From assembly GCF_014905115.1 (NCBI RefSeq), contig NZ_CP041235.1, forward strand, positions 1,922,001 through 1,986,000: 64,000 nt of DNA. The letters are read 5' to 3'. Both the position numbers and the translations under genes were made by a program. Shown here in pieces: positions 37,240 to 46,788 of this stretch; within the stretch, counting starts at the first letter, position 1; the number at the start of each line of letters is the position of its first letter. Below the pieces are notes generated by a model that had not been told where the DNA came from, did no database searches, and was given only the letters and a program-made list of their open reading frames with translations. The stretch is from Sulfurimonas sediminis (GTDB lineage: Bacteria; Campylobacterota; Campylobacteria; Campylobacterales; Sulfurimonadaceae).

Positions 37240-39081
37240 ATGAAAAAAATCATACTTTTAAGTCTGTTTGTACTGACGCTGGTACTCTCGGCAAAGACAA
37301 CAACAAATGTAACGTTGCAGACACCGTATGAAGCAGAGGACATACAAAATGACTATGGTGACAAAATTATGTACCAGAATGTCAAAATCAATACGCAAAA
37401 TTTTAAAATCAACAATTTTTGGGGAAAATTTTCAGATGCCGCACAGGACCAGTCCAATTTTACAAACATTGCAACTGCCGCCAATGTCAAACTGACTATA
37501 GAAAATGTCTTTACATGTAAAGACGGCGGATTGCCGGAAGAAGGCTGTTCAGGACAAAAACCGTTTTTGATTAATGATGGAACTTTAGCTAATCCTGAAC
37601 TAAAAAAAGATGCCATGGGACAAGTTTTGCCTGCAGGGGAATACAGAATTCCTTTTGATTCCGCACAAAATTATGATGCTAACCATGATGATGCTTTTTA
37701 TGCTTTGGATGTATTTCGAGACGGCAAATATTATCAAGATGACGGCACAGATGATTATAACAATGAAAAACCAAAAACTTTTTTTGGTTATATGATACAA
37801 CTGATAAAGACCTATTTTTCTCCACAGAATGACACGACTGTTGTTTCTGCTTTGACACAAAATACCGTTGAAGCAAGAAACAGATATATGGCAAATATTG
37901 TTTTTGGTCTGCAGCAAGAGTACCGTATAAAAAAAGAATCTGCCATAGATACAAACAGCATCAATCAGGCTTCTGCTACGAAACAGCCTTCACTGCTTGA
38001 TTATAATGCCCTGATGATAAATGACACGACAGGATGCGACGGCATCTTTTTCACTTTTAATCCAGACAGCCTTACATGTAAGTTTCAAAATTTCTTTGGT
38101 ATGAGCCAGTGGATGCCTTTTTTTGGAAACGGCGCCAGTTTACTGGGTGAAAACTCTAACAAATCAAGCATACAGTCAGACTCTGTTTTAGAAGACACAG
38201 AAACAACCCTTCTGACACTTGCAAGCAAACTTGACAATACCAATTATGTACAGCCTAAAATTGATCAAAACACAGGAAGATTCCCTGTTCTTAGCGAGGT
38301 TTTTAAACCGATGATATTCATGGCAAAGTCCATGTTTCGCTTTTTCTTTGGAGAAAATTCAAAAACACTCACAGAAACTGTCAGTGTCAACTTTGATTTT
38401 ACAAATCATATGCCTTTAACTTTTATGCAGGTACAAAACGGCATAGTAAAAGGCTTTGAATATTTTAAACTTTTAGGTATTGAAAGTGTCTATGGTACAG
38501 AGGTGCAATCCTGTAAAGTAAAGCAAACAAAAAACTTTTTCTTTTTTCCGATTGGATGGGATAGTAAAACTTTTACAGAAGGTGTTGTGACAAATACAGA
38601 ATTTGACATGAATTCAGGCCTCTTTGGTTGGGCTACTGATTCAACTCAATATGATTTGTTAAATGTAACAACAGAAAGTAATTGGTATTGGTTTCCTAAA
38701 ACTACACATGATATTGTTAATCTTTCAACAGAAGATTGGTTAAACTGGTGTAAAAGAAATCAAGGCAGACAAAAGAAAGGTCTGTTTGGACGGTTCTTTG
38801 ATAGCGTTGGGAATATTGTCAGCTTTGTCCTGTATGGAAAACAATCAACAAAAGAATATGACGCACAGGTTGACAAAGTATTACGAGATGATGATTGGAG
38901 CGTTGTCGAATACAAAGAAAAAGTACACAAAGGTCTTATTCTCCACCTTAAAAAGATAGATATTGAAGATATTAACGCAACAACTCCTGGAACAACAACA
39001 GAGTTTGAAATCATTAAAGTCTCACGAGAACGTCAGAACAGGAATGATCAGAGTAACAGTCAAAACGGAGGAATGCATTAA
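37240..39081 (+). CDS. Large exported protein of the tad locus, family not recognised
   Basis: A 613-residue protein with a signal peptide (MKKIILLSLFVLTLVLSAK), start ATG 37240 after a GGGG ribosome-binding site (an ATG 24 bp upstream in frame is less likely). The mature protein is rich in Asn, Phe, Tyr and Asp, with two TTACATGTAA sites in the gene giving TCK codons. No VWA, secretin, TPR or pilin motif is visible, so it is not clearly TadG, TadD or RcpB. The end is polar and Asn/Gln-rich. Its place between the minor pilin and tadZ suggests an extracytoplasmic component specific to this pilus lineage. Confidence 0.7.
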   Translation: MKKIILLSLFVLTLVLSAKTTTNVTLQTPYEAEDIQNDYGDKIMYQNVKINTQNFKINNFWGKFSDAAQDQSNFTNIATAANVKLTIENVFTCKDGGLPEEGCSGQKPFLINDGTLANPELKKDAMGQVLPAGEYRIPFDSAQNYDANHDDAFYALDVFRDGKYYQDDGTDDYNNEKPKTFFGYMIQLIKTYFSPQNDTTVVSALTQNTVEARNRYMANIVFGLQQEYRIKKESAIDTNSINQASATKQPSLLDYNALMINDTTGCDGIFFTFNPDSLTCKFQNFFGMSQWMPFFGNGASLLGENSNKSSIQSDSVLEDTETTLLTLASKLDNTNYVQPKIDQNTGRFPVLSEVFKPMIFMAKSMFRFFFGENSKTLTETVSVNFDFTNHMPLTFMQVQNGIVKGFEYFKLLGIESVYGTEVQSCKVKQTKNFFFFPIGWDSKTFTEGVVTNTEFDMNSGLFGWATDSTQYDLLNVTTESNWYWFPKTTHDIVNLSTEDWLNWCKRNQGRQKKGLFGRFFDSVGNIVSFVLYGKQSTKEYDAQVDKVLRDDDWSVVEYKEKVHKGLILHLKKIDIEDINATTPGTTTEFEIIKVSRERQNRNDQSNSQNGGMH

Positions 39082-40274
39082 TGATAATCGCCTATGTATC
39101 AAAAATAGACAAAGAGTGCTACAACGATTTAAAAGACGAGTTTACAGATGTCAAAAACTTTAACTCCATCAATGACTTTATCAGCTTTTATGCAGCAAGC
39201 AAAAACCGTGATGTGGTACTGCTCTATCGTGTAGAAAACCTCGAAGATATAGAAAAAATCTCTGATATCCACTTTAACAATAATATCTATATGATAGTTG
39301 TCGGTAAAAATGATACAAAATTTTCTCTGCTTGCAGGAAAAATCGGTGTTGATGTCTACCTCAGCGAAGAAGAAGCCGACTCAGGGCTCATCACAAATCT
39401 CATCATAAAGTCGCAAAGCATTATAAAAGCGCGACGCGGCAACAGTAATATTTCTGTTTTTACCGGCATAAACGGTGGGGTCGGGACAACAACCATTGCC
39501 ATGAACCTTGCAAAAACACTGGCACAGGACCATCCGGAAAAAAATGTTCTTTTTTTGGATTTTGCCTATACAAAAGCGGTCTCAAACCTCTTTTTTAATT
39601 ACCCGCAGCCCAAAAAAACCATTGTAGACATCTCAAATGTGCAGAATCTTGATATGCAGGAACTCTTTGAAAACGGTCTGGAAAAATTAAATGACAACCT
39701 TTACTTTGTACCGGGTATGCAAAAACATACTGACAGAGAAGAGTTGGAGAAGCCTGAAAATATACAGATGTTTTTAAATTTCATCATGTTTATCAAAGAA
39801 AAATTTGATTTTATCATTATAGATGTAGGTGTTTTTGAAGATGTGGATTTAGAGGTGGATATACAGGAAATCGCCGACAATATTTTTGTCATTACAGAAT
39901 TTTCCATTCCCTCAATGTCTATTTTGAAAACCTATATCGACATTATAGACAAAAGCGGCTGGTATTCCAAAACACATATCATTGCCAACCGTTCAGACTC
40001 TTACGGAAGTGTTACACATGAAGAAGCGAGGAAAATACTCTCAAAAGGCTTAAAGCATAACTTTGAAATAGGCTTTGCTCTGCCAAATGATGCTTTGCAT
40101 CTGCGAGAGTGCTGGAATGAGGCACAACTTGTATGCGATGAATATCCCGATGCTCCTTTTATGCTCAAACTCAAAGAGTTTGGAGAACATTTTTTTATTC
40201 ATGACGGTGCCCTGTATGAAAATGCACACAAAAACAGAGAATCTTTCTGGAGCAGAGTAAAACAATGGCTTTAA
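39081..40274 (+). CDS. tadZ: Tad localisation ATPase-like protein TadZ/CpaE
   Basis: A 397-residue protein with a receiver-like N-terminal domain (1-120) and a MinD/ParA-like domain. The P-loop reads GINGGVGTTTIAMNLAK (near 129-145): it lacks the Lys of the usual GKT and the signature Lys before GG, a degenerate state known for TadZ proteins. It probably marks the polar site of pilus assembly rather than acting as an efficient ATPase. It overlaps the previous gene by 1 bp and tadA by 10 bp. Confidence 0.88.
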   Translation: MIIAYVSKIDKECYNDLKDEFTDVKNFNSINDFISFYAASKNRDVVLLYRVENLEDIEKISDIHFNNNIYMIVVGKNDTKFSLLAGKIGVDVYLSEEEADSGLITNLIIKSQSIIKARRGNSNISVFTGINGGVGTTTIAMNLAKTLAQDHPEKNVLFLDFAYTKAVSNLFFNYPQPKKTIVDISNVQNLDMQELFENGLEKLNDNLYFVPGMQKHTDREELEKPENIQMFLNFIMFIKEKFDFIIIDVGVFEDVDLEVDIQEIADNIFVITEFSIPSMSILKTYIDIIDKSGWYSKTHIIANRSDSYGSVTHEEARKILSKGLKHNFEIGFALPNDALHLRECWNEAQLVCDEYPDAPFMLKLKEFGEHFFIHDGALYENAHKNRESFWSRVKQWL

Positions 40275-41830
40275 AAGAAAAAATCAAAGAACGCTACAGC
40301 AATACAAAAGAAAAAACAGAAGTAAAAAGCAACACCTCCTCTGTCCATATTGAGGAAAACCTCTGTACTGAATTTTGTTTTCCTCTTATCTACAGAAATG
40401 AGGAGTATTTTCAACTTGCCTGCTCTATTTATGATGCTTTTGTAGAAAAACTCAATATTAACGGGCAACTCACAGAAAAAATGATACGTGAGGTGGTTAC
40501 CAAACACATATCTGATTTTACACTGCCAAAGCCTGCACTTAAAACAGAGATAGCCGACTTCATCATAGACAATCTGCTCTATTACGGTCCCATCTCAACA
40601 GTGATGCGTCTTGCCGGACAGGGGCTCAATGATATTTTGGTCAATACCAAAGACTACATTGATGTCATTTACAACGGACAGACCATAGCAACGCCTTTCA
40701 AATTCAGAAGCGAAGAAGACCTCCGCCGTTTTATCAACAGAATGCTGATGGTCTCCAACAGAAAAATAGACGAATCACATCCTATTGCCTCGGCAAAACT
40801 GCCGGACGGTTCCCGTATAGAGATACAGATTCCTCCTGTTTCTGCAAACCTTGACAGTGACGGGAATCCCGGCTCCTATGTAACTGTGAGAAAATTTCGC
40901 GAAATTCCTCTGCTTTTTGAAACACTTATAGACTCAAATATGATAAATTTAAAAATGGCCTATTTCCTCATAAAAGCAGTCAAAGGAAAACTCAATATTG
41001 TCGTCTCCGGCGGTACTTCAAGCGGAAAAACAACTTTTTTAAATGCTATAACCAGATTTATTGACGAAGGCGATCAACTCCTTACCATAGAAGATACAAA
41101 AGAGATGAAACCGCAAATGCCCTGCCATGCCATCCGTTCTTTTGAGGCGCGTCCGCCAAACGAAGAGGGTGCCGGTGCCATAACCATAGAGAGCCTGTTA
41201 CGTACGGCTTTGCGTTCAAGTCCAAGGCGTATCATCGTCGGGGAGTGTAGAGGTCCCGAGATTGTCACCATGCTCAATGCTATGAATACGGGACATCCCG
41301 GTTCCATGACAACCATTCATGCAGATGACACCAAAGAGGCAATTGTGCGTATTGAAAACATGTTTTTAGAAGCCCGTCCGACGGCAAATATGACCTTTGT
41401 GCGTTCGCAGATTATCTCTGCGGTTGACTTAATCATACAAATTGTCCGTTTTCCCGACGGAACAAGACGGATTGTAAAAATATCTGAGCCGGAAAAACGC
41501 ATAGAAGAAAACGGTGTCGTTTCCATGCTGGATCTGTTTGAATTTCAGCGTAATGAAAACAGTGACAATCCGATGGATTCAAGCGGAAACTTCAAAGCGG
41601 TTTCAGGCTCTTCACGAGCTATTTCCAAAATGATGCAAAACGGTGTGACTATGGAATCACGTATATTTGACAACGACTATGTGGTAAGCAAAGAGATGCT
41701 CACAGATGAGATTAATGCCTTTCATCCCAAAAGAATGTGCGGATGGAAACAGAATTATATGTCAGAGATTATTCAAGCTTCGTATATCTCAGGAAAAAGC
41801 ATATTAGAAAGATGGCCGAACTTAAAATAA
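40265..41830 (+). CDS. tadA: Tad pilus assembly ATPase TadA/CpaF
   Basis: A 521-residue type II/IV secretion ATPase that drives Flp pilus assembly. Visible motifs: Walker A GGTSSGKTT (249-257), the Walker B-like RRIIVGECRG (321-330) and the His box NTGHPGSMTTIHA (341-353). A C-terminal extension of about 100 residues follows the usual core. It ends in a TAATG overlap with tadB. Confidence 0.95.
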   Translation: MALKEKIKERYSNTKEKTEVKSNTSSVHIEENLCTEFCFPLIYRNEEYFQLACSIYDAFVEKLNINGQLTEKMIREVVTKHISDFTLPKPALKTEIADFIIDNLLYYGPISTVMRLAGQGLNDILVNTKDYIDVIYNGQTIATPFKFRSEEDLRRFINRMLMVSNRKIDESHPIASAKLPDGSRIEIQIPPVSANLDSDGNPGSYVTVRKFREIPLLFETLIDSNMINLKMAYFLIKAVKGKLNIVVSGGTSSGKTTFLNAITRFIDEGDQLLTIEDTKEMKPQMPCHAIRSFEARPPNEEGAGAITIESLLRTALRSSPRRIIVGECRGPEIVTMLNAMNTGHPGSMTTIHADDTKEAIVRIENMFLEARPTANMTFVRSQIISAVDLIIQIVRFPDGTRRIVKISEPEKRIEENGVVSMLDLFEFQRNENSDNPMDSSGNFKAVSGSSRAISKMMQNGVTMESRIFDNDYVVSKEMLTDEINAFHPKRMCGWKQNYMSEIIQASYISGKSILERWPNLK

Positions 41831-42765
41831 TGACTCCTTTACACATAGACATACTACTTATTTTTGTTATCACTTTCAGTGCCACTGCTCTGGGTTATAT
41901 TCTTTTTGTAGAATACCGACGTACAAAACACATCAACTACATTAAACATGTCATATCCCTTGTAGATGCTGATGAAGAAGATATTTTGCAAGAGAAGGAT
42001 CAAGAGAGCAGGAATACATTCAAAAACAAAATAACCGCACTGATGCTGCAAACAGGATTCAGCTTTTCTCCCTATATATTTGTGCTGATATTTATTGTAT
42101 TTTGTCTCTTTGCAGGTTCTCTTTTTGCACTTTTTTTACGTCATTGGAGTGGTTATGTGATAGGAATTCCTTTTGGTGCTTTTATATTTTACATGATTGT
42201 ACAGACAATTATAAGCAGCAGGAAAAAAAGATTTAATAAAGCCCTGGCTGTGGCTATTTCTGTGCTTGTAAAAATGATGAAAAACGGCATAGGATTTGAG
42301 CAGGCGCTCAGCAAGTCTGTTGCTGTATCCGGCTCAAAACTTTTTCGTGATATTTTTGCAAAATTCTTTCAGGAAAAAAACACTATCGGAGAGATGGAGG
42401 CCTTTACGAATTTATACCAGTTTGTACATTCCAAAGAGCTTCGTATCTTTGCACTTGCTATCAAAATAGGAAGAGAAAGCGGCGGACAGTTTTCAAATAC
42501 TCTGGAAAAAGTTGAAAAAACAATTACATACAGAGAAAAGATGCAGGAGAAAGTAGATGTTGTTACAAGAGAAGGCAGTGTGGGTTCCTATGTTGTTGTT
42601 CTCATTACCATCTTTTTGTATTTTTCACTCAACGGAAATTTTGACGGAAAACTGCACCACTACTTTATGGAGTCCGAATATGGAAGATTTCAGCTTTTAG
42701 GCATTGCTCTTTGGGTATTTACCGGAATTATGATTAACAAAATGCTGACAAAGGTAAATAAATGA
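41830..42765 (+). CDS. tadB: Tad inner-membrane platform protein TadB
   Basis: A 311-residue T2SF-type membrane protein from ATG 41830, which overlaps the tadA stop as TAATG. Further in-frame starts lie upstream inside tadA. It has an N-terminal helix, a cytoplasmic segment, central helices, and the T2SF domain with NGIGFEQALSKSVAVSG and GRESGGQFSNTLEKV. It pairs with TadC to form the platform on which TadA acts. Confidence 0.9.
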   Translation: MTPLHIDILLIFVITFSATALGYILFVEYRRTKHINYIKHVISLVDADEEDILQEKDQESRNTFKNKITALMLQTGFSFSPYIFVLIFIVFCLFAGSLFALFLRHWSGYVIGIPFGAFIFYMIVQTIISSRKKRFNKALAVAISVLVKMMKNGIGFEQALSKSVAVSGSKLFRDIFAKFFQEKNTIGEMEAFTNLYQFVHSKELRIFALAIKIGRESGGQFSNTLEKVEKTITYREKMQEKVDVVTREGSVGSYVVVLITIFLYFSLNGNFDGKLHHYFMESEYGRFQLLGIALWVFTGIMINKMLTKVNK

Positions 42766-43598
42766 TGGAAATATTTGCCACTGCCCTTTTAGTAATTTCG
42801 ATTGTTGTTCTTTTTTGGTATCTCACTTTGTATGTGTATGAACGCTATAAACACAACACATTTTTATCCGCTGTTTTTGCCACAGAAGATGACATCATTC
42901 TGAATGATAATTTCAGTGCAAAAAAAGCACAATTCAAGCTCAAACTGCAAAGAGCAGGACTCAAGAAAAAGCAGTTTAACGAAATTGTCTTTGCCAGTGT
43001 TTTAGCAGGTGCCTCTTTGATTTCTTTACTATTCTTTATAGATTTCAGTTTTTTAAACAAGTTTTTCTTGGTTGCAGGAGGGCTGAGTATCGCATTTTTT
43101 ATGCCTTACCTCTACCTTGAAGAACAAATCAAAGCAAGAATCAAAAGAATAGAAAATGATTTGCCTGTTTTTATAGATCTGCTCATCATCATTCTTGAAG
43201 GCGGCGGCGGTCTTAACAATGCCATAGACAAAGTCACCACAGAAGGAGAAAGTGTTTTGGGTCCGGACCTTTTGGCTGAATCAAAAAAGTTTAAAAACGA
43301 GTTTATAACCTACTCTAGTGATATAGCGTTTACAAATCTCGTCAACCGTACGGGCAGTGATGCCATAGCAACCATTGTCGGTTTTATGCGCCTCTCTGAG
43401 GAGACAGGAATCGGTGTGAAATCAATATTTGAAAATCAGGCACAGGAGCTTAAATCCATGGAGATGCTCAACATAGAGAAAAAAGCGGCAACAATGAATA
43501 TAGGCATTACATTTGTAATGTTTTTGTTCATCTTACCGGCAGTTATCGCAATGATAGCATTTCCAATGGCAGCAGATGCCTTAATGCCGGGATTTTAA
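42762..43598 (+). CDS. tadC: Tad inner-membrane platform protein TadC
   Basis: A 278-residue T2SF-type membrane protein. It has one N-terminal helix, a central helix pair and the motifs LPVFIDLLIIILEGGGGLNNAID and RLSEETGIGVKSIFENQAQELK. The C-terminal helix pair is hydrophobic. It overlaps tadB as ATGA and ends 11 bp before rcpC. Confidence 0.9.
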   Translation: MMEIFATALLVISIVVLFWYLTLYVYERYKHNTFLSAVFATEDDIILNDNFSAKKAQFKLKLQRAGLKKKQFNEIVFASVLAGASLISLLFFIDFSFLNKFFLVAGGLSIAFFMPYLYLEEQIKARIKRIENDLPVFIDLLIIILEGGGGLNNAIDKVTTEGESVLGPDLLAESKKFKNEFITYSSDIAFTNLVNRTGSDAIATIVGFMRLSEETGIGVKSIFENQAQELKSMEMLNIEKKAATMNIGITFVMFLFILPAVIAMIAFPMAADALMPGF

Positions 43599-43609
43599 AA
43601 GGGAGTAAT

Positions 43610-44506
43610 ATGAAAAATAGAAAAACAAGAATAATCATGGGAATCATGGTCGGATTGGTGCTTTTTAGCTCATCAGTAGCACTGCTTTTATACCTGAAAC
43701 AGGAAAAAATGAAAGAAGACAAAGGAACAAAAGTTGAAGTTTATGTTGCGGCAAAAAAGATACACAAAGGGGATGTCCTCAATGCAGACTCTCTCAAAAA
43801 AGCCACTCTTTCCAAAAACTATATCACTTTTAATCCTTTGACAGACGTGGAGATTATAGGCCGGTATGCCAATGTCGATATTTACAAAGGTGAGCCTGTT
43901 CGTCCTGAAAAGATTGTTGCGATACCACCAAAAACCAAGCAGAAAGCAGAAGCAACAAAGCAAAAGAAAAAAGAAAAACAGGCACAGCCTCAAAAGACAG
44001 AAGCACCACAGCAGGTCACCAAAGACACACTCTCAGTTGCACTCTCTCTTTTTAGAAATCAGGACACATCTCTGCGTTCGGGAGATTTTGTAGATATAGC
44101 CTGTGCCATTCCTTCTACAAACAAAAAAACTCCGGATCTCTTTTACACAAAATATGTCGCTTTACATGTAAAGATAGACAGCTTTGTCACCAACGGAAAC
44201 AGACAGACAAAACTTCTGAGCTACAATGAAAAGCAAATGGCTGTCAAAGCAGACAGTGTTATATTGCAAATGGTACCAAAAGAGATTAAAAACTTTTTGG
44301 CATATTACTACAAAACACAGGCACTCAACAGCAAGCGAGTCTATAACCTTCACAACTACGGAGGGCAGTTATGGATGATAAAAACACCCAAGGAGATCAA
44401 CACCAAACTGCAAAAACAAAAAGAGTTGCTCCTCGTAGACAGAAAAGTGTTTAAAAAACAGAGAAAAAAACATGTACAAAGAGTGAAAATATCTTATGAA
44501 AACTAA
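43610..44506 (+). CDS. rcpC: Flp pilus assembly protein RcpC/CpaB
   Basis: A 298-residue periplasmic protein anchored by one N-terminal helix (11-29). A SAF-type domain follows: VYVAAKKIHKGDVLNADSLKKATL and YKGEPVRPEKIVAIPP (about 45-105). After a Lys/Gln-rich linker comes the RcpC domain (LSVALSLF, RSGDFVDIACAIPS). Relatives act with the secretin to shape the outer-membrane channel. Its last codons overlap the next gene start by 11 bp. Confidence 0.85.
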   Translation: MKNRKTRIIMGIMVGLVLFSSSVALLLYLKQEKMKEDKGTKVEVYVAAKKIHKGDVLNADSLKKATLSKNYITFNPLTDVEIIGRYANVDIYKGEPVRPEKIVAIPPKTKQKAEATKQKKKEKQAQPQKTEAPQQVTKDTLSVALSLFRNQDTSLRSGDFVDIACAIPSTNKKTPDLFYTKYVALHVKIDSFVTNGNRQTKLLSYNEKQMAVKADSVILQMVPKEIKNFLAYYYKTQALNSKRVYNLHNYGGQLWMIKTPKEINTKLQKQKELLLVDRKVFKKQRKKHVQRVKISYEN

Positions 44507-44921
44507 ACATAATTTTCGCAATGCCTTCGGTATGGGTCAAATTATGGCGATGCTGCTTGTTGTTCTGCCGACTTTAGCCTTTATCATAACACTGATGATA
44601 GACTACTGGAGTGTGATGCAAGAGGATTACAAACTCAAACTCATAGCCAATCAGACCTCTACTGTGCTTGACAGTGAAAAGGATCTCAGAAGCAATACTC
44701 TCAATGCAACACTCAATACAGAAGTAGGAAGCAGACTGTGTCCAAAAGGAACAACCATAAGCTTTTCCGCTCCGGCAGATGCAACGCTGAGAGGACAGGT
44801 CATTGTCACAATAAAATATACCCATAACGGTCCCTATTTTAAAAACAAAACCTTAAGCACACAAATGCAAACCTATTCGTACCATGATCAAAACATATCA
44901 ATCACCGGCACCTGCCAATAA
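44496..44921 (+). CDS. TadE/TadF-like pseudopilin
   Basis: A 141-residue protein with a type IV prepilin-like N-terminus: FRNAFGMGQIMAMLLVVL, where cleavage after FG would leave a hydrophobic helix without Glu5. A globular domain with two Cys near the end (C at LCPKG and at GTCQ) follows. It is likely a minor pseudopilin exported by the Tad system. It overlaps rcpC and is 12 bp from rcpA. Confidence 0.72.
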   Translation: MKTKHNFRNAFGMGQIMAMLLVVLPTLAFIITLMIDYWSVMQEDYKLKLIANQTSTVLDSEKDLRSNTLNATLNTEVGSRLCPKGTTISFSAPADATLRGQVIVTIKYTHNGPYFKNKTLSTQMQTYSYHDQNISITGTCQ

Positions 44922-44933
44922 AAAGGGGAAAAA

Positions 44934-46694
44934 ATGAAAAAAATACTACTACTGTTGGGAATTTGTCTGCATCTTTTTGCAAATGATATCCTTGTCTTTA
45001 ACAATGAGTACCAGGTCCTACCCTTGCAAAAAAAGATCAAAAAACTCATAGTCGGTAATAGAGAAAATATTAACGTTTCTCTTTTGGAGAGTACGGCAAA
45101 AGGAAGTTTGCTTAAAATATTTGGCAAAAAAACGGGTAATACCTCTATTCTTATCATCTACAGGGACAACTCTATAGAAAATTATCATGTCTATGTGAAT
45201 GAGAATCTCGGCTATATTCAAAAAATGATCAATATCATTGAGCCGAATCTCTCTCTGAGCATGGTCGGCAATGACTCTACCGTCATCACCGGTGTATTTA
45301 AAGATCCGCATGACAAAAAAAGAATTTATGAGATTTTGAAAAAAGGCGGTGTAGATACAGACAAACTGATGGATTTGACAAAAACACGCAGAGTCAACAA
45401 AATGATTCGTACAAAACTCTACCTCATTTCCGTAGACAACCAAAGAGCAAAAGATTTGGGTGGTGTTACCGGACTGGGATTTTTCAACAAATATGTCAAT
45501 GCAACAGCCAATACGGGTGCTGCAAATTCTGCAACATTCAGTGGTTTTTTACTTGACAACCTGGGAAATTTTACAACAGCAACCGGCAAGTCCGTTCTTG
45601 CTACACTTAATTTTTTACAAAGTAAAGGAGTTGCCAATATACTCGATGACACGGTGCTCATCACAACAGAAGACAAAAATGCGACCTTTCGCGTAGGCGG
45701 GGAGCTTTATATCCCGACAGGTATTATACAAAACACTGGAACAGCACCTACCATTCAGGTGACAGAAAAAGAGTACGGTCTTAAACTTACACTCACAAGC
45801 AAGTTTATGCAAACGGAGGGCTATATGCACATCAATGTAGATATTCAAGACAGTGCCATAGATACCAACCCTGCCAATAATGTTGCTCTAGGAGCCGGTA
45901 TCTCCATTCCCTCTTTTATCAGTAAAAACATTCAGACAAATGTGGTTGTAAAATCTGAGCAGGTTATAGCACTCGGAGGTCGTCTGCACAGTGAAAATTC
46001 CAAAAGTGAAGAAAAAATTCCTTTGTTTGGAGATATTCCTTTACTGGGCGAACTTTTCAAGCATAAAGTTGAAAATTTAAATACAACAGATCTGATCTTT
46101 TTACTTGTCCCTGAGATTGTGGATGTCAATGAAGAGATAGACGACACCGACTTTTACAAAAATTTTAAAGCGCAAAGCAGTGTTTTTCATGCAAAGGTGA
46201 CTGATACTCCGAAAAAAACTCCCTATACAGAGCAAAAGACTATAGAAGCGGCACCATCTGAAGTATCACATATTTCATTTCCCGCTCCGATTATAATAGA
46301 TGAAGAAGAAAGTCTGCAAACTCCGCCGGAAGAGAATCCCACACAACAGACACAACAGACAGAGCAAAAGACAGCACAAAAGACACAAATAGCGGCACAA
46401 AAGACACATGAACTTACAATGACAATGCCAAAGAAGAAAGAAACAGAAGTAAAAAAAGAGACAAAACCTTCTCTTCAAACCTATGTAGTCAATACGAAAA
46501 AGATATTTCTCAGAAAAAAACCTGTTAACGGAAAGCGTGTCGATGTCTGGAAAGAAGGGCATAAATTTACATCAGACATCTCCAAAACAGTCAACGGTGC
46601 AAGCTGGTTAAAAGTAAAACAGGACTGTTACAGTACATGTAAAGATGTAAATGCAAGTGTATGGATTTCACAAAAATACACAAAAACACTATAA
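44934..46694 (+). CDS. rcpA: Tad secretin RcpA/CpaC with C-terminal SH3-like domain
   Basis: A 586-residue outer-membrane secretin. It has a signal peptide (KKILLLLGICLHLFA), N-terminal pilus-type domain with IKKLIVGNRENINV, and a secretin core (SVLATLNFLQSKGVANILDD, VALGAGISIPSF, ALGGRLHS, GDIPLLGELFKH, LIFLLVPEIVDV). After a Gln/Thr/Lys-rich linker (about 410-510) comes an SH3b-like domain (IFLRKKPVNGKRVDVWKEG). SH3-type domains in such proteins commonly bind peptidoglycan. It is followed by a 95-bp gap with the flp promoter. Confidence 0.9.
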   Translation: MKKILLLLGICLHLFANDILVFNNEYQVLPLQKKIKKLIVGNRENINVSLLESTAKGSLLKIFGKKTGNTSILIIYRDNSIENYHVYVNENLGYIQKMINIIEPNLSLSMVGNDSTVITGVFKDPHDKKRIYEILKKGGVDTDKLMDLTKTRRVNKMIRTKLYLISVDNQRAKDLGGVTGLGFFNKYVNATANTGAANSATFSGFLLDNLGNFTTATGKSVLATLNFLQSKGVANILDDTVLITTEDKNATFRVGGELYIPTGIIQNTGTAPTIQVTEKEYGLKLTLTSKFMQTEGYMHINVDIQDSAIDTNPANNVALGAGISIPSFISKNIQTNVVVKSEQVIALGGRLHSENSKSEEKIPLFGDIPLLGELFKHKVENLNTTDLIFLLVPEIVDVNEEIDDTDFYKNFKAQSSVFHAKVTDTPKKTPYTEQKTIEAAPSEVSHISFPAPIIIDEEESLQTPPEENPTQQTQQTEQKTAQKTQIAAQKTHELTMTMPKKKETEVKKETKPSLQTYVVNTKKIFLRKKPVNGKRVDVWKEGHKFTSDISKTVNGASWLKVKQDCYSTCKDVNASVWISQKYTKTL

Positions 46695-46727
46695 GGTAAG
46701 TTAATAATTGGTTTAAGTAAATATTAT

Positions 46728-46756
46728 TTGCTTTTCTTATATAAAAGTGATATACT
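46728..46756 (+). promoter_or_regulatory. Sigma-70 type promoter for flp
   Basis: TTGCTT (46728-46733) and TATACT (46751-46756) are separated by 17 bp. An AAGGAGAG ribosome-binding site follows at about 46778-46785, 4-5 bp before the flp ATG. It gives the major pilin its own promoter, downstream of the assembly genes. Confidence 0.7.
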
Positions 46757-46788
46757 TATCACAGATTTATCACAAAGAAGGAGAGAAT

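Noticed and set aside
41737-41829. Longer start of tadB inside tadA
   Set aside because: The TAATG overlap at 41830 gives normal coupling and a normal TadB length.
46747-46788. Fourteen-residue extension of the Flp pilin
   Set aside because: It would begin upstream of the predicted -10 box, and the ATG at 46789 has a strong AAGGAGAG site.
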